Part shown: one piece after another, positions 1-8,833 of the stretch
Layout of the letters: each line of letters starts with the position of its first letter
Numbering within the stretch: the stretch's first letter is position 1
NCBI GenBank assembly: GCA_964563495.1
Contig: CAZLYK010000072.1
Coordinates: 1-25,789, forward strand
Reading direction: 5' to 3'
From: CAZLYK01 sp964563495
Lineage (GTDB): Bacteria; Acidobacteriota; Blastocatellia; RBC074
DNA: 25,789 nt
Program-made: the position numbers and the translations under genes
The notes under the pieces: generated by a model
The model's database searches: none
Told to the model about the DNA's origin: nothing
Seen by the model: only the letters and a program-made list of their open reading frames with translations

Positions 1-63
1 TAAACAGGATCAAGGGCAAGGTATATAAACATCCTGTTAAATCCTATTAATCCTGTCTATTTT
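1..63. repeat. GACAGGAT-family 3'-end repeat, cut by window edge
   Basis: Read on the minus strand this begins ATAGACAGGATTAATAGG directly after the usp stop codon and continues with AACAGGAT. An opposing AAACAGGAT at 2-10 pairs with ATCCTGTT at 31-38, so it is a stem-loop whose far side may be cut by the window edge. It belongs to the same family as the elements at 5098, 8805, 18974, 19913 and 22692. It may act as a terminator for usp, which is inference. Confidence 0.7.
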
Positions 64-930
64 CTATTTGGTCCGAACGATTTCGACCGAACAATTGGCG
101 CGCGCCGCAGCGGCCGTCGAGACGCTTCCCAGCAGTAGCCGGCCCAGACGCCCCAATCCGCGGTTGCCGACGAACAGGCAATCAGCCCCCCACCTGCCGG
201 CTTCACCGACCAGCGCGTGTTTCGGATCTTCAAAGGTGATCGTGGTCGTCACCTGCAGACCGGAATCACGCAAGATGGAGGCGGCATTGTTCTGCATAAT
301 TTCGACCTCCGAGCGCTCCCCCTCAAAATGTACAACCGCGCCGGTATTGACGAAGGGGCCGATACTGGTGATCAGCCGGGCCTCGCTCCCCTTCGGCCAG
401 TTGCGACCGGCGACGGCTCGGACCGCTGCTTCGGCGTAGGGCGAACCGTCAAATCCGATCAGGTTGCGCACCGGTGACTCCATCTCCTCGATCCGTCCGC
501 GTGCGACACGGACCGAGCCATGCGCTTCGGAGATGATCCGCTGTGAGACGCTCCCCAGGAAAAACCTCTCGACCGTCGAGAATCCATGCGAGCCGACGAT
601 GATCAGGTCCGGCCTCCATTGATCGGCGTGTGCGATCACCGTGGCCGCGGGCGACCCGCAATCGCTAACCGAATTAATTGTCCAGCTCGGATAGTCGCGG
701 ATTAAGCGCTCGACGGCGCTTTCGGCCAGGTTGTGGGCCTGCTCTTTTTTCCCGGCCAGAGTCTGGCTCGATGCATTGTTGAGCAATTCCCAACTCGACG
801 GTGGCGGCAGCCAGACCTCCGCCACGGTGACGACCAATACCTCTACCTGACTCGGAAGCCCGGCCCGTTTTAGATCATCGAGAGCGGCTTCGGCGTGTCT
901 CGACCCATCATACGCAATCATAATTTTCAT
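64..930 (-). CDS. Tandem-domain universal stress protein (UspA family)
   Basis: This is a cytoplasmic stress protein with two fused Usp domains, covering roughly residues 1-145 and 150-288. Each domain ends in the nucleotide-binding signature G-x2-G-x9-G-S: GSHGFSTVERFFLGSVS in the first and GNRGLGRLGRLLLGSVS in the second. The N-terminus MKIMIAYDGS is the classic Usp opening strand with the ATP-contacting Asp. I chose ATG at 930 because it gives this canonical start. A GTG two codons upstream (936) is also possible, since the AGGAGG at 941-946 lies 10 bases from the ATG and 4 from the GTG. The upstream side is occupied by two palindromic repeats and a terminated small transcript, so usp probably has its own promoter. 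A TATAAG at 964-969 is a weak -10 candidate. The exact stress role cannot be told from sequence. Confidence 0.93.
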   Translation of the reverse strand: MKIMIAYDGSRHAEAALDDLKRAGLPSQVEVLVVTVAEVWLPPPSSWELLNNASSQTLAGKKEQAHNLAESAVERLIRDYPSWTINSVSDCGSPAATVIAHADQWRPDLIIVGSHGFSTVERFFLGSVSQRIISEAHGSVRVARGRIEEMESPVRNLIGFDGSPYAEAAVRAVAGRNWPKGSEARLITSIGPFVNTGAVVHFEGERSEVEIMQNNAASILRDSGLQVTTTITFEDPKHALVGEAGRWGADCLFVGNRGLGRLGRLLLGSVSTAAAARANCSVEIVRTK

Positions 931-969
931 GATCACTGCACCTCCTCTTCACCAATGCTACGACTTATA

Positions 970-1025
970 GCAAGTTTCACGTTTGTGCGACCGCGTCCTC
1001 GCGGTCGCACAAACGTGAAACTTGC
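970..1025. repeat. Perfect 26-bp hairpin upstream of usp (family C, copy 1)
   Basis: Arms at 970-995 and 1000-1025 are perfectly complementary with a 4-base loop (TCCT). The arm begins GCAAGTTTCACGTTTGTGCG. It shares the AGTTTC...TGCG layout with the palindrome at 1073-1144, so the two are probably copies of one repeat family. It ends just before a TATAAG box and about 34 bases before the usp start codon. Confidence 0.85.
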
Positions 1026-1072
1026 TGCCGCAGGGTAAGCATTGATTGATGACCAATGCGATCAGCGCGGTT

Positions 1073-1144
1073 TTTCAGTTTCGTGCGTCCTGTCAGTCGC
1101 CCTCCCTGACGGTCGTGCGTCTGACAGGACGCACGAAACTGAAA
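1073..1144. repeat. 24-bp palindromic repeat (family C, copy 2)
   Basis: Arms 1073-1096 and 1121-1144 are perfect inverted repeats (TTTCAGTTTCGTGCGTCCTG and its complement, extended by 4 bases) around a 24-base loop containing TCGCCCTCCCTGACGG. Flanking GCGG/CCGC lengthens the stem imperfectly. No protein coding is evident. Confidence 0.85.
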
Positions 1145-1218
1145 GCCGCTGTAATTATAACCATTCCCGAAGATTAATCGGAGCAATGAGCGTGCCGCAG
1201 AGGGGGGGGGTGGGGATA

Positions 1219-1392
<174 letters not shown>

Positions 1393-1398
1393 GGGTGC

Positions 1399-1427
1399 AT
1401 CCTACATTTCAAGCAGACGAGCGTCAA
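1399..1427 (-). promoter_or_regulatory. Sigma-70-type promoter of the small transcript
   Basis: On the minus strand TTGACG (1422-1427) is followed after exactly 17 bases by TAGGAT (1399-1404), which predicts a start near 1391-1393. It stands about 10 bases upstream of the AAAGGAGGTG site. Confidence 0.7.
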
Positions 1428-1471
1428 GAACATTTGCCGGGGGTCCGATAAATTTAATTGTCGTGACGAAA

Positions 1472-1487
1472 TTTGCGCCGGCGCAAA
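1472..1487. repeat. 16-bp perfect palindrome downstream of rpsT
   Basis: TTTGCGCCGGCGCAAA is fully self-complementary and lies 43 bases after the rpsT stop. It might be a protein-binding site or part of a weak terminator. It has no spacer loop and no clear U-tract. Confidence 0.4.
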
Positions 1488-1529
1488 GACGATTGGGAGG
1501 CATCTCTGAGGCGGTTGCCGCTCGCCAAA

Positions 1530-1799
1530 TCATTTGGAGCTCAGCGCATTGACGCGAAGCGTGAGGCGCGCTTTGTGGCGGGCGGCAGTGTTTCGATGGA
1601 GCACGCCCTTTTGGACCGACTTGTCGATGATTGAGATTGTCTGCGACAACACTTCCTTCGCTTCATCGACCCCGCCCGCCGTGAGTACGGCGCGCAGCTT
1701 CCTGATCTGGGAGCGCAGCCGGGTTCGGTTGGCGGCGTTGATTATATTGCGACGCTCATTCTGGCGATCGCGTTTTTCTGCTGATTTATGATTCGGCAT
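1530..1799 (-). CDS. rpsT: 30S ribosomal protein S20
   Basis: This 89-residue basic protein binds 16S rRNA in the small subunit. It opens with MPNHKSAEKRDRQNERRN, continues with the helical NRTRLRSQIRKLRA segment and ends with the conserved GVLHRNTAARHKARLTLRVN block typical of S20. The length is normal and the ATG at 1799 agrees with the family start. The Shine-Dalgarno is weak (GGAAGAG about 10 bases upstream). It stands alone on the minus strand between a permease remnant and the small transcript, as S20 often does. I see no convincing promoter in the 160 bases upstream. Confidence 0.97.
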   Translation of the reverse strand: MPNHKSAEKRDRQNERRNIINAANRTRLRSQIRKLRAVLTAGGVDEAKEVLSQTISIIDKSVQKGVLHRNTAARHKARLTLRVNALSSK

Positions 1800-1962
1800 A
1801 AACTTTGAACTCTTCCAAATTCCTCGAAAAGGGCAGCGACCCCTGTCAGGGTTGCACAGTTACAACAAAGGGGCGAGTTAAGAAACAGCGCATCCTGGCA
1901 GGTTGCACTGCCTCGCCCGGCGTTTGCAAAGCGAGAAGTATAAGGATCTGGTGCTCAGCCTG

Positions 1963-2070
1963 TCAAGACCGCACTGCAACGATCGGATCAACTTTGGCCG
2001 CTCGTCGCACCGGAATCCAGCCGGCCAACACCGCTGCGCCAGCCGGCAAGAGCGAAATCAAAAAGGATGC
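1963..2070 (-). pseudogene. Remnant of a second permease C-terminus
   Basis: Directly after the stop of the full-length permease the minus strand again encodes a permease tail: a hydrophobic run (SFLISLLPAGAAVLAG), then WIPVRRAAKVDPIVAVRS and a stop at 1963-1965. This matches the real C-terminus, WLPARRATKVDPMIALRCE. The DNA is related but clearly diverged, as between paralogues, so this is not a recent tandem copy. Nothing upstream of the last TM segment survives. The best explanation is deletion or recombination between two adjacent paralogous permeases that left only the end of the second. Confidence 0.75.
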
Positions 2071-2078
2071 CGGCGGCT

Positions 2079-4505
2079 TCATTCGCACCGCAGCGCGATC
2101 ATCGGATCAACCTTTGTTGCCCGCCGCGCCGGAAGCCAGCAGGCCAACAGTGCAACTATGGCAAGCAACAGAGCAGCCACGGTGAAGGTCCACGGGTCCA
2201 GCGATTCGAAGGCGGTAAGGTTCCAGACGTAACCCTTCAGCAGGCGGGTCGCCAAATAACTGCCGATCATGCCTAAGGCAATGCCTGCTGCCAGCAACTT
2301 AGCGCCGCGCTTGAGCACCATTCCGGCAATCTGAGCCGGGCGTGCGCCCAAGGCGACACGGACGCCTATTTCCTGTGTCTGCTGCGCCACTGCGCTCGAC
2401 ATCACGCCGTAAACACCAATCACTGCCAGAGTCAGCCCGAGCGCGGCAAAGATCGCAAAAAGCACCAGATTGAACTTCGGGTCGGCGTAAACGAATTCCT
2501 GCAAGACCCGGTCAATCGTCCTCAATTCGGTGACGGGTTGCTGTTTGTCCACACTATAAATCTGGCTCAACACGGCTTTGGTCATGCTGGCCGGATCGCC
2601 TTGCGTCAGGATGGCCAGGCGGTCAGCGCGCCCGACCAGGGTAAAGGGCAGATAAACTTCCGCCATAATCCCCTGGGTAAGGTTACGGTTTGGCAGGTCT
2701 TTAACGACACCCACGATCTGAAACGATTCGTCGGCAATGTTGAATGGAGCCTGCTTCAGGCGCGGGATGCGGATGGTTTGGCCGACCGGATCGCGCCCAT
2801 CCAGACGAGTACGTGCGAAGGTCTGATTGACGACGGCCAGTTGCTGGTTTCCATCCACTTCGCTTTCGGTAAACAAGCGTCCTTGCATCAGAGCAATCCC
2901 CATCGCTTTCGGATAATCTGCATTGGTGTGATGGATCATGACCGGGCGCGAATCCTTTTGCGCGCCGTCGACCTCCACCGGCGCGCCCATGCTCCCCAGT
3001 GGATGCAGGCCAAGATTCAACCCGACGGCTTCGACGCCGGGAACGACGCTAATGCGGCGCAGAACTTCCCGGAAGAAAGCGACGCGCCGCTCGCGATCGG
3101 AATAATGCTTTTCAGGCAGCGGGATTCGCATGGTCAAGACACGGTCGGTACGAAACCCAAGGTCAACGTTTTGCATGGCGAGCAAACTGCGAATCATCAG
3201 TCCTGCGCCAACCAGTAAGACAAGCGACAGTCCGACTTCGGCAATGACCAGACCGTTGCGGATAAAAGCCTGCCGGCGACCGCCCGCCAGGTTGCGCCCC
3301 GATTCGCGCAGCGAATTGGCCAGATCACGCGTGGCCGTATGCAGCGCCGGAGCCAAACCGAAAATGATGCTGGTCAGCGCCGAAACCAGCAAGGTAAAGA
3401 TCAGCACCGACGTGTTAAGCCTGACTTCCGATTCATCGGGGATGGTATTGGGCGGCACGATCGCCAGAATTGCCGGTAAGCTCCAGCCGGCCAGCAACAA
3501 GCCCAACACGCCACCGGCCAGGGCGATCAGCAAACCTTCGGTCAGCAACTGCCGGACAATCCGCCAGCGACCCGCGCCAAGTGCAGCGCGCACGGTCATC
3601 TCTCTCCGGCGTTCCCCGGCCTTGGTCAGCAGCAGGTTGGAAACATTGGCGCATGCAATCAACAACAACAGCCCGACCGCGCCGAACAGCACCCAAAGGT
3701 TTTCGCGTATGGCGCTCGGGAAAGTTTCCTTGAAGGACAACAGACCGACTTGCCATTGTTCGGGAAACTGATCCGGCTCGCGCTTTTTCAGGTCATCAAT
3801 GATCGGATGCAAATCCACTTCCGCCTGGACTGGGGTTACGCCGGGTTTCAGTCGCCCGAGCAAATGAACCGTGCGTATGCCTTCGACCACCTCTCCGCGC
3901 CGAAAAACGATGGGCAGATAAACATCGGCGCCGCGCCACATAAACCGTTTCGGCATGACGCCGACCACGGTCCGCACCATGTCATTCAATCGAAGTTGTT
4001 TGCCTATGACCTGAGTATCGCCACCGAATTGGCGCTGCCAGAATTTGTATCCCAACACGGCAACAGGCGCGGCCTCCGGCTTGACGTCATCCGGTGTGAA
4101 AGTCCGCCCCAGCAGTGGCGGGACTCCCATGACTTGAAAAGTATTCGGCGTGCCGAAATTCCCGCGCAATCGCTGCGGCTCCGCGTCATCCGTCCGGAGC
4201 ACGTCACTGATCGTCGAAGCAATCACGCCATCGAAGATCGTGCTGCGCTCGGCAATTTCTACGAACTGGTCCGTGGAGTAATAGGTGCGGTAGCCGCGCT
4301 CATTCGGACTCCAGACCTTGACGCTCATCAGATTGTCAACGTCTTTGTAGGGAAACGGGTCGAGGATGACAGCGTGGATCACGCTGTAAATTGCCGTCGT
4401 AGCCATGATGCCGAGCGCGAGCGAGAGCACGGCCATCGCATAGAAACCGGGCTGCTTCAGCAACATTCGCGCGCCGAAGCGCAGGTCTTGCCAAAGAGTT
4501 TGCAT
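2079..4505 (-). CDS. MacB/FtsX-type permease, acidobacterial duplicated orphan permease (ADOP) type
   Basis: This inner-membrane permease of 808 residues has the ADOP layout. It has an N-terminal TM segment (about 21-43) and a periplasmic MacB-like core domain (about 50-265). The first FtsX domain follows (about 268-395, with ERRREMTVRAALGAGRWRIVRQ), then a TM segment at about 416-440. A second periplasmic domain leads to the last FtsX domain (about 684-808, with QTQEIGVRVALGARPAQI), ending WLPARRATKVDPMIALRCE. The start is ATG 4505 (MQTLWQDLRFGARMLLKQPG), preceded by AAGGAGG at 4510-4516; longer readings upstream lack family sequence. No ATPase gene is adjacent, which is why the family is called orphan. 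Partner and substrate are unknown. A C-terminal fragment of a paralogue lies just downstream. Confidence 0.92.
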   Translation of the reverse strand: MQTLWQDLRFGARMLLKQPGFYAMAVLSLALGIMATTAIYSVIHAVILDPFPYKDVDNLMSVKVWSPNERGYRTYYSTDQFVEIAERSTIFDGVIASTISDVLRTDDAEPQRLRGNFGTPNTFQVMGVPPLLGRTFTPDDVKPEAAPVAVLGYKFWQRQFGGDTQVIGKQLRLNDMVRTVVGVMPKRFMWRGADVYLPIVFRRGEVVEGIRTVHLLGRLKPGVTPVQAEVDLHPIIDDLKKREPDQFPEQWQVGLLSFKETFPSAIRENLWVLFGAVGLLLLIACANVSNLLLTKAGERRREMTVRAALGAGRWRIVRQLLTEGLLIALAGGVLGLLLAGWSLPAILAIVPPNTIPDESEVRLNTSVLIFTLLVSALTSIIFGLAPALHTATRDLANSLRESGRNLAGGRRQAFIRNGLVIAEVGLSLVLLVGAGLMIRSLLAMQNVDLGFRTDRVLTMRIPLPEKHYSDRERRVAFFREVLRRISVVPGVEAVGLNLGLHPLGSMGAPVEVDGAQKDSRPVMIHHTNADYPKAMGIALMQGRLFTESEVDGNQQLAVVNQTFARTRLDGRDPVGQTIRIPRLKQAPFNIADESFQIVGVVKDLPNRNLTQGIMAEVYLPFTLVGRADRLAILTQGDPASMTKAVLSQIYSVDKQQPVTELRTIDRVLQEFVYADPKFNLVLFAIFAALGLTLAVIGVYGVMSSAVAQQTQEIGVRVALGARPAQIAGMVLKRGAKLLAAGIALGMIGSYLATRLLKGYVWNLTAFESLDPWTFTVAALLLAIVALLACWLPARRATKVDPMIALRCE

Positions 4506-4549
4506 ATTTCCTCCTTGTCGAACAAACGAACAGACCCTCCGAGTCCTGA

Positions 4550-4577
4550 TTGCCCGGGTTAAAACCAGTGGTATACT
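4550..4577 (+). promoter_or_regulatory. Extended -10 promoter for the rfaE2-mfd run
   Basis: TTGCCC (4550-4555), 16 bases, then TATACT (4572-4577), preceded by TG at 4569-4570 as an extended -10. It lies 44 bases before the rfaE2 ATG in the divergent space shared with the permease. Confidence 0.65.
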
Positions 4578-4620
4578 GATTGCTTGTCCCGATTGTACCG
4601 GTTCATTAACATAGCATTCT

Positions 4621-5109
4621 ATGGCGAAGATCTTATCTTTGAAAGAGATGCAGTTCGAGCGTGAGCATTTACGCGAGGCCGGGCAAAAAGTTGTCTTAAC
4701 CAATGGGTGTTTCGATCTCCTGCATCCCGGGCACGTCCGTTATCTGGAGGAGGCCCGATCTCTGGGAGACGTCCTGATCGTCGCGCTCAACAGCGATCGC
4801 TCGGTTCGAGAACTGAAGGGGCCACGGCGCCCGATCCTCAATCAGGATGAGCGGGCGGAGGTCATCTCTGCGCTCGGTTGCGTCGACTTCGTGGTGATCT
4901 TTGACGATCCGACCCCGCGCCGGATCATCTCCGCTCTCCTTCCCGACATTCTGGTCAAAGGCGGCGATTGGGAGATCGAGCGGATCGTCGGCCGCGAAGA
5001 GGTCGAAGCGGCCGGAGGGAAGGTTCTCAGTCTGCGCTTTGTCGATGGGGCTTCGACGACGGATGTGATTCAAAGGATAGTCGACCGGTATGGGCAGAAA
5101 TCCTCTTAA
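4621..5109 (+). CDS. rfaE2: D-glycero-beta-D-manno-heptose 1-phosphate adenylyltransferase
   Basis: This cytoplasmic nucleotidyltransferase activates heptose 1-phosphate with ATP to give ADP-heptose for lipopolysaccharide core synthesis. At 162 residues it equals the C-terminal half of bifunctional HldE, so the kinase must be encoded elsewhere. The cytidylyltransferase fold is clear: VVLTNGCFDLLHPGHVRYL carries the HxGH nucleotide site, followed by ALNSDRSVRELKGPRRPI, then DILVKGGDW and the late ASTTDVIQRI segment. The ATG at 4621 has no strong Shine-Dalgarno. The last codons (KSS and the TAA stop) lie inside a degenerate GACAGGAT-family repeat. mfd starts 29 bases after the stop, so the two genes are probably co-transcribed. 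The gene points to a diderm cell. Confidence 0.92.
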   Translation: MAKILSLKEMQFEREHLREAGQKVVLTNGCFDLLHPGHVRYLEEARSLGDVLIVALNSDRSVRELKGPRRPILNQDERAEVISALGCVDFVVIFDDPTPRRIISALLPDILVKGGDWEIERIVGREEVEAAGGKVLSLRFVDGASTTDVIQRIVDRYGQKSS

Positions 5110-5123
5110 TCCGGTCTATTTCA
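5098..5123. repeat. Half-copy of the GACAGGAT-family repeat over the rfaE2 stop
   Basis: AAATCCTCTTAATCC followed by GGTCTATTTCA differs from bases 38-63 (AAATCCTATTAATCC, TGTCTATTTTC) at only a few positions. It contains the rfaE2 stop TAA (5107-5109) and ends 15 bases before the mfd start. Confidence 0.65.
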
Positions 5124-5138
5124 GGGAGTCTGTCGGAT

Positions 5139-8100
5139 TTGAGTTTTGAGCGATTTGAGAAAGAGGGCAACTTTCAACGACTGGTCGGCGAGGTGCGCGC
5201 AGGCAGGCGAGTGGTCTCTGTGGCGGGTCTGGTCAGCGGCGCCAAGGCATTGTCTCTGGCCGCCTTGCAGCGCGCGACCGGCAGGCGTCTCGCCGTGGTC
5301 AGTTTGAGAAACCGGGATCTGGAAGACCTCGAAGGCGACTTGAAATTCTTCTACCGCTCGCTCAATCGGCGCGACGAATGTGAGAACGAGGTCTTCACGC
5401 TGCCGACATCCGAGAGCGATCCTTACAGCGGGACTTCATCGCACGCAGAGATCCTCGAGCGGCGGGCGCTGGCGTTATGGCGATTGACGGCCGGCGCAGG
5501 CGAGATAGTCCTTCTCTCGGCGCGCTCGCTCATGCGCAGGTTTGTGCCGGTAGAGGAGATCAGACAGGCGGTGGTCAGGCTGCAGACCGGCGAAGAGATG
5601 TCGCTTGTCGATCTGATCACCCACCTCTCGTCGATCGGCTACGTACGATCGGACCCGGTCGGGAGTATTGGCGAGTTTTCTTCGCGCGGAGGCATTCTGG
5701 ATCTCTATTCGCCGAGCGGGAAGCTGGGCGGCAGGGAGGCCGCGACACTCCCGCTGCGGATCGAGTTCAACGGGGATGAGATCGACTCGATCCGCGAATT
5801 CGATCCCGAGACACAGCGTTCGACGGGTTTGGTCAGGGAGGCCTTGATTGCGCCGATGCGCGATGAGCGCGCCGGCTCCGGTGACTTTCGCCGGTGGGCC
5901 GAGGAGGCGCGCCGGCACTGGAGCAATGAGAAATACGAGCGCGCCTTGCGTGATCGCCTGATCTTCGCCGATGAGGGTCAAGAGTTTCTGGGCTGGGAAT
6001 ACCTCATGCCGCTGGTGCGCCCGCTCTCCTCGACGATCTTCGATTATCTGAGCGATGCGGTCTTCGTCATCGACGAGCCGGCCGAGTTGGAAAAGCAGAT
6101 CCGCTCGACCTACGACGAATTGGAGAGGAGCTACGAACGGACCGAAGCGGCGGATGAATTGGGACTCTCACCCGATAGACTTTATCTCGTCCCGGAAGAG
6201 CTGCGCGGTCGAATCGATCGGGTCTCGCGGGTTGAGCTGCGGCTGTTGGGCAGTTCGGCGCTGGCTTTTGAGGAAGAGCTGAGCACCGAAGAGGTCAGCG
6301 CCGGATCGAAATTGTCCGTCGCCGTTGAATCGAGGTTGTCCGGATTTATCAACCGCGATCCATCGGCGCCGCTCTTTCTCTTCCCGCCCGAACCGGCGGC
6401 GGCCGAGATCGAGATCGCTTCCCGCGCGGTACGCAGGTGGCACGGGCGTCTGGCCGATCTTTCCGAAGATCTCAAGCGAGAGACGGAGAGCGGCTCTCGG
6501 ACGGTCTTCGTCATGCCGAGCAGCGGCGTCGCCGACCGGATTCGCAAGCTGCTCAGCGATTACGATTCCCTCAGCGGAACGGAGATCGTGGTCGGCGATC
6601 TATCGGTAGGCTTTGCGCTGCCGCAGGCGCAGCTGACCGTCTACATCGAGGGGGATCTCTTCGACGAGGCGGTGCACGCCGAAAGGCCGGCCAAGGCAAA
6701 GCGATCACAGGCGGCGGCTTTCCTCTCCGATTTCCGCGATCTCAAGGTCGGCGATTATGTGGTGCATATCGATCACGGGATCGGCCAGTTTCAGGGGCTG
6801 GTCCAGCTCGACACGAGCGGCCCTGAGACTTCAGCGGACATCTACGCCCGGATGGTCGGATCTGAGTCCAAGAGCGCCGTCGGCGGCAAACGCGAGTTTA
6901 TGCTGCTCACCTATGCCGATAGCGCCAAGCTCTACGCGCCGGTCGAGCGGCTTGACCTGGTCCAGAAATACTCCAGCGCCGAGGCCCACGCGCCATCGCT
7001 GGACCGGCTGGGCGGGATTGCCTGGCAGAAGACCAAGGCCCGAGCCAAACGCGCCATGCGCGATATGGCCGAAGAGCTTTTGAAGCTCTACGCCGAGCGC
7101 CGATTGGTCAAAGGTTATGCTTTCAGCGGCGACACCCCTTGGCAGCAGGAATTTGAAGCTGCCTTCCCGTACGAGCTGACTCCGGATCAGGCGACGGCGA
7201 TCGGAGACGCCAAAAAAGATATGGAGCAGTCGACGCCGATGGACCGGCTCTTGTGCGGGGATGTCGGTTACGGCAAGACGGAGGTCGCCATGCGAGCCGC
7301 CTTCAAAGCCGTCATGGACGGCAAACAGGTCGCGGTTCTGGCGCCGACCACGGTGCTCGCCTATCAGCACTATCAGACTTTCCGTGCGCGGTTTGCGGCA
7401 TTTCCGGCGACCATCGATCTGCTCTCGCGATTCCGCTCGCCGAAGGAGCAAAAGGAGGTCGTCTCGGCGGTCGAAGCGGGCAAAGTCGATATCCTGATCG
7501 GCACCCATCGCATCCTCTCGCGCGATCTGAGCTTCAAGGATCTGGGTCTGGTCATCGTCGATGAAGAGCAGCGTTTTGGCGTCGCCCACAAGGAGCGGCT
7601 CAAGCAGATGAAGAAGCGGGTCGATGTCCTGACCATGAGCGCGACTCCGATCCCGCGGACGCTCAACATGTCGCTGCTCGGCCTGCGCGACATGTCGATC
7701 ATCGAGACCCCGCCTCGCGATCGTCTGGCGATCCAGACCAACGTCGTGCCGTTTGCCGACAACATTATCCGCAGCGCGATCGAGCAGGAGCTCCAGCGGC
7801 AGGGTCAGGTCTTCTTCGTTCATAACCGCGTCGAGACGATCAACGAAGTGGCGGCCCTGCTCCAGCGGATCGTGCCCTCGGCCAGGTACATCGTCGCCCA
7901 CGGTCAGATGGGTGAGAAGGAGATGGAGCAGGCGGTCCTCGATTTCGTCGACTACAAATACGACGTTCTGGTCGCGACCACGATCATCGAGAACGGGATC
8001 GATATCCCACGCGCCAACACGATCATCATCAACCGCTCCGACACCTACGGTCTGTCCCAGCTCTACCAGTTGCGCGGGCGTGTCGGTCGCTCGAATCGCC

Positions 8101-8801
8101 GCGCTTATGCTTTTCTGCTCATCCCGTCGGAACAGGAATTGAGCCCGATTGCGAGACGGCGACTGGCCGCGATTCGTGAATTTTCGGACCTCGGGGCCGG
8201 ATTCCGGATCGCCGCTCTGGATCTGGAGCTGCGCGGCGCCGGTAATCTGCTCGGCGGCCAGCAATCCGGCCACATCGATGCGATCGGGTTCGACCTCTAC
8301 ACGCAGATGCTCGAACGGACGGTCCAGGAGCTCCGCGGCGAAGAGATCGAGGAAGAGATCAACACGCAGCTCAATCTGGGCGTCGACACGCGCATCCCGG
8401 ACGATTATGTCTCGGATATGAGCCAGCGGCTGCGAACCTACAAACGCATCGCCTCGGCCCGCTCGGATGATGAGTTGAACCGCATCCGCGAGGAGGTCGC
8501 CGACCGCTACGGACGCCTGCCGGATCCGGTCCTCAACCTCTTCGATTACGCGCGGGTTCGCCGCGAGGCAGAAAGGCTCGGGATCGCCTCGATCGATCGC
8601 ACCGGTCAGAATCTCCTGGTCAGATTGGGCGAGAAGGCGAAGATCGAACCCGATCTTCTCTTGAAGTATCTCTCCGAGAACAGATCCGCCAATTTCTCGT
8701 CGACCGGAGTTCTCAAGCTGAAGCTCGAAGCCGGACCGGGCGCTCCCGATGCGAAAAGCATTTTTAATCTGCTCAACGATCTGCTCGGCAAATTACGTTG
8801 A
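5139..8801 (+). CDS. mfd: Transcription-repair coupling factor Mfd
   Basis: This cytoplasmic DNA translocase removes RNA polymerase stalled at lesions and recruits UvrA. The N-terminal UvrB-like part includes GSIGEFSSRGGILDLYSPSG. An RNA-polymerase-interacting CarD-like domain begins near residue 538 (DYVVHIDHGIGQF). The SF2 helicase core has Walker A GDVGYGKTEVA (about 707-717), the DEEQRFG box (about 808), TMSATPIPRTL, and motif VI QLYQLRGRVGRSNR. The C-terminal TRCF domain ends at KLR. At 1220 residues it is slightly longer than many Mfd proteins. The start is uncertain: the frame stays open back into rfaE2, but similarity begins only near LSFERF. I chose TTG 5139, with GGGAG at 5124-5128 about 10 bases upstream; CTG 5130 is an alternative. 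Confidence 0.96.
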   Translation: MSFERFEKEGNFQRLVGEVRAGRRVVSVAGLVSGAKALSLAALQRATGRRLAVVSLRNRDLEDLEGDLKFFYRSLNRRDECENEVFTLPTSESDPYSGTSSHAEILERRALALWRLTAGAGEIVLLSARSLMRRFVPVEEIRQAVVRLQTGEEMSLVDLITHLSSIGYVRSDPVGSIGEFSSRGGILDLYSPSGKLGGREAATLPLRIEFNGDEIDSIREFDPETQRSTGLVREALIAPMRDERAGSGDFRRWAEEARRHWSNEKYERALRDRLIFADEGQEFLGWEYLMPLVRPLSSTIFDYLSDAVFVIDEPAELEKQIRSTYDELERSYERTEAADELGLSPDRLYLVPEELRGRIDRVSRVELRLLGSSALAFEEELSTEEVSAGSKLSVAVESRLSGFINRDPSAPLFLFPPEPAAAEIEIASRAVRRWHGRLADLSEDLKRETESGSRTVFVMPSSGVADRIRKLLSDYDSLSGTEIVVGDLSVGFALPQAQLTVYIEGDLFDEAVHAERPAKAKRSQAAAFLSDFRDLKVGDYVVHIDHGIGQFQGLVQLDTSGPETSADIYARMVGSESKSAVGGKREFMLLTYADSAKLYAPVERLDLVQKYSSAEAHAPSLDRLGGIAWQKTKARAKRAMRDMAEELLKLYAERRLVKGYAFSGDTPWQQEFEAAFPYELTPDQATAIGDAKKDMEQSTPMDRLLCGDVGYGKTEVAMRAAFKAVMDGKQVAVLAPTTVLAYQHYQTFRARFAAFPATIDLLSRFRSPKEQKEVVSAVEAGKVDILIGTHRILSRDLSFKDLGLVIVDEEQRFGVAHKERLKQMKKRVDVLTMSATPIPRTLNMSLLGLRDMSIIETPPRDRLAIQTNVVPFADNIIRSAIEQELQRQGQVFFVHNRVETINEVAALLQRIVPSARYIVAHGQMGEKEMEQAVLDFVDYKYDVLVATTIIENGIDIPRANTIIINRSDTYGLSQLYQLRGRVGRSNRRAYAFLLIPSEQELSPIARRRLAAIREFSDLGAGFRIAALDLELRGAGNLLGGQQSGHIDAIGFDLYTQMLERTVQELRGEEIEEEINTQLNLGVDTRIPDDYVSDMSQRLRTYKRIASARSDDELNRIREEVADRYGRLPDPVLNLFDYARVRREAERLGIASIDRTGQNLLVRLGEKAKIEPDLLLKYLSENRSANFSSTGVLKLKLEAGPGAPDAKSIFNLLNDLLGKLR

Positions 8802-8804
8802 TTA

Positions 8805-8825
8805 ATCGACAGGATAAACAAGATT
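8805..8825. repeat. Degenerate GACAGGAT-family repeat after mfd
   Basis: AATCGACAGGATAAACAAG resembles AATAGACAGGATTAACAGG of the other copies and begins three bases after the mfd stop. There is no opposing arm, so it cannot form the full hairpin. Confidence 0.5.
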
Positions 8826-8833
8826 GCTCCCGC

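Noticed and set aside
1800..1960. tRNA or structured RNA between rpsT and the permease remnant
   Set aside because: No cloverleaf, no T-loop GTTCRA pattern and no consistent stems were found.
1805..2276. Plus-strand open frames over the permease 3' end
   Set aside because: They are antisense shadows of the permease and its remnant, without family features.
6831..8273. 480-residue minus-strand open frame inside mfd
   Set aside because: Shadow of the GC-rich mfd coding strand; the plus-strand frame has all Mfd motifs.
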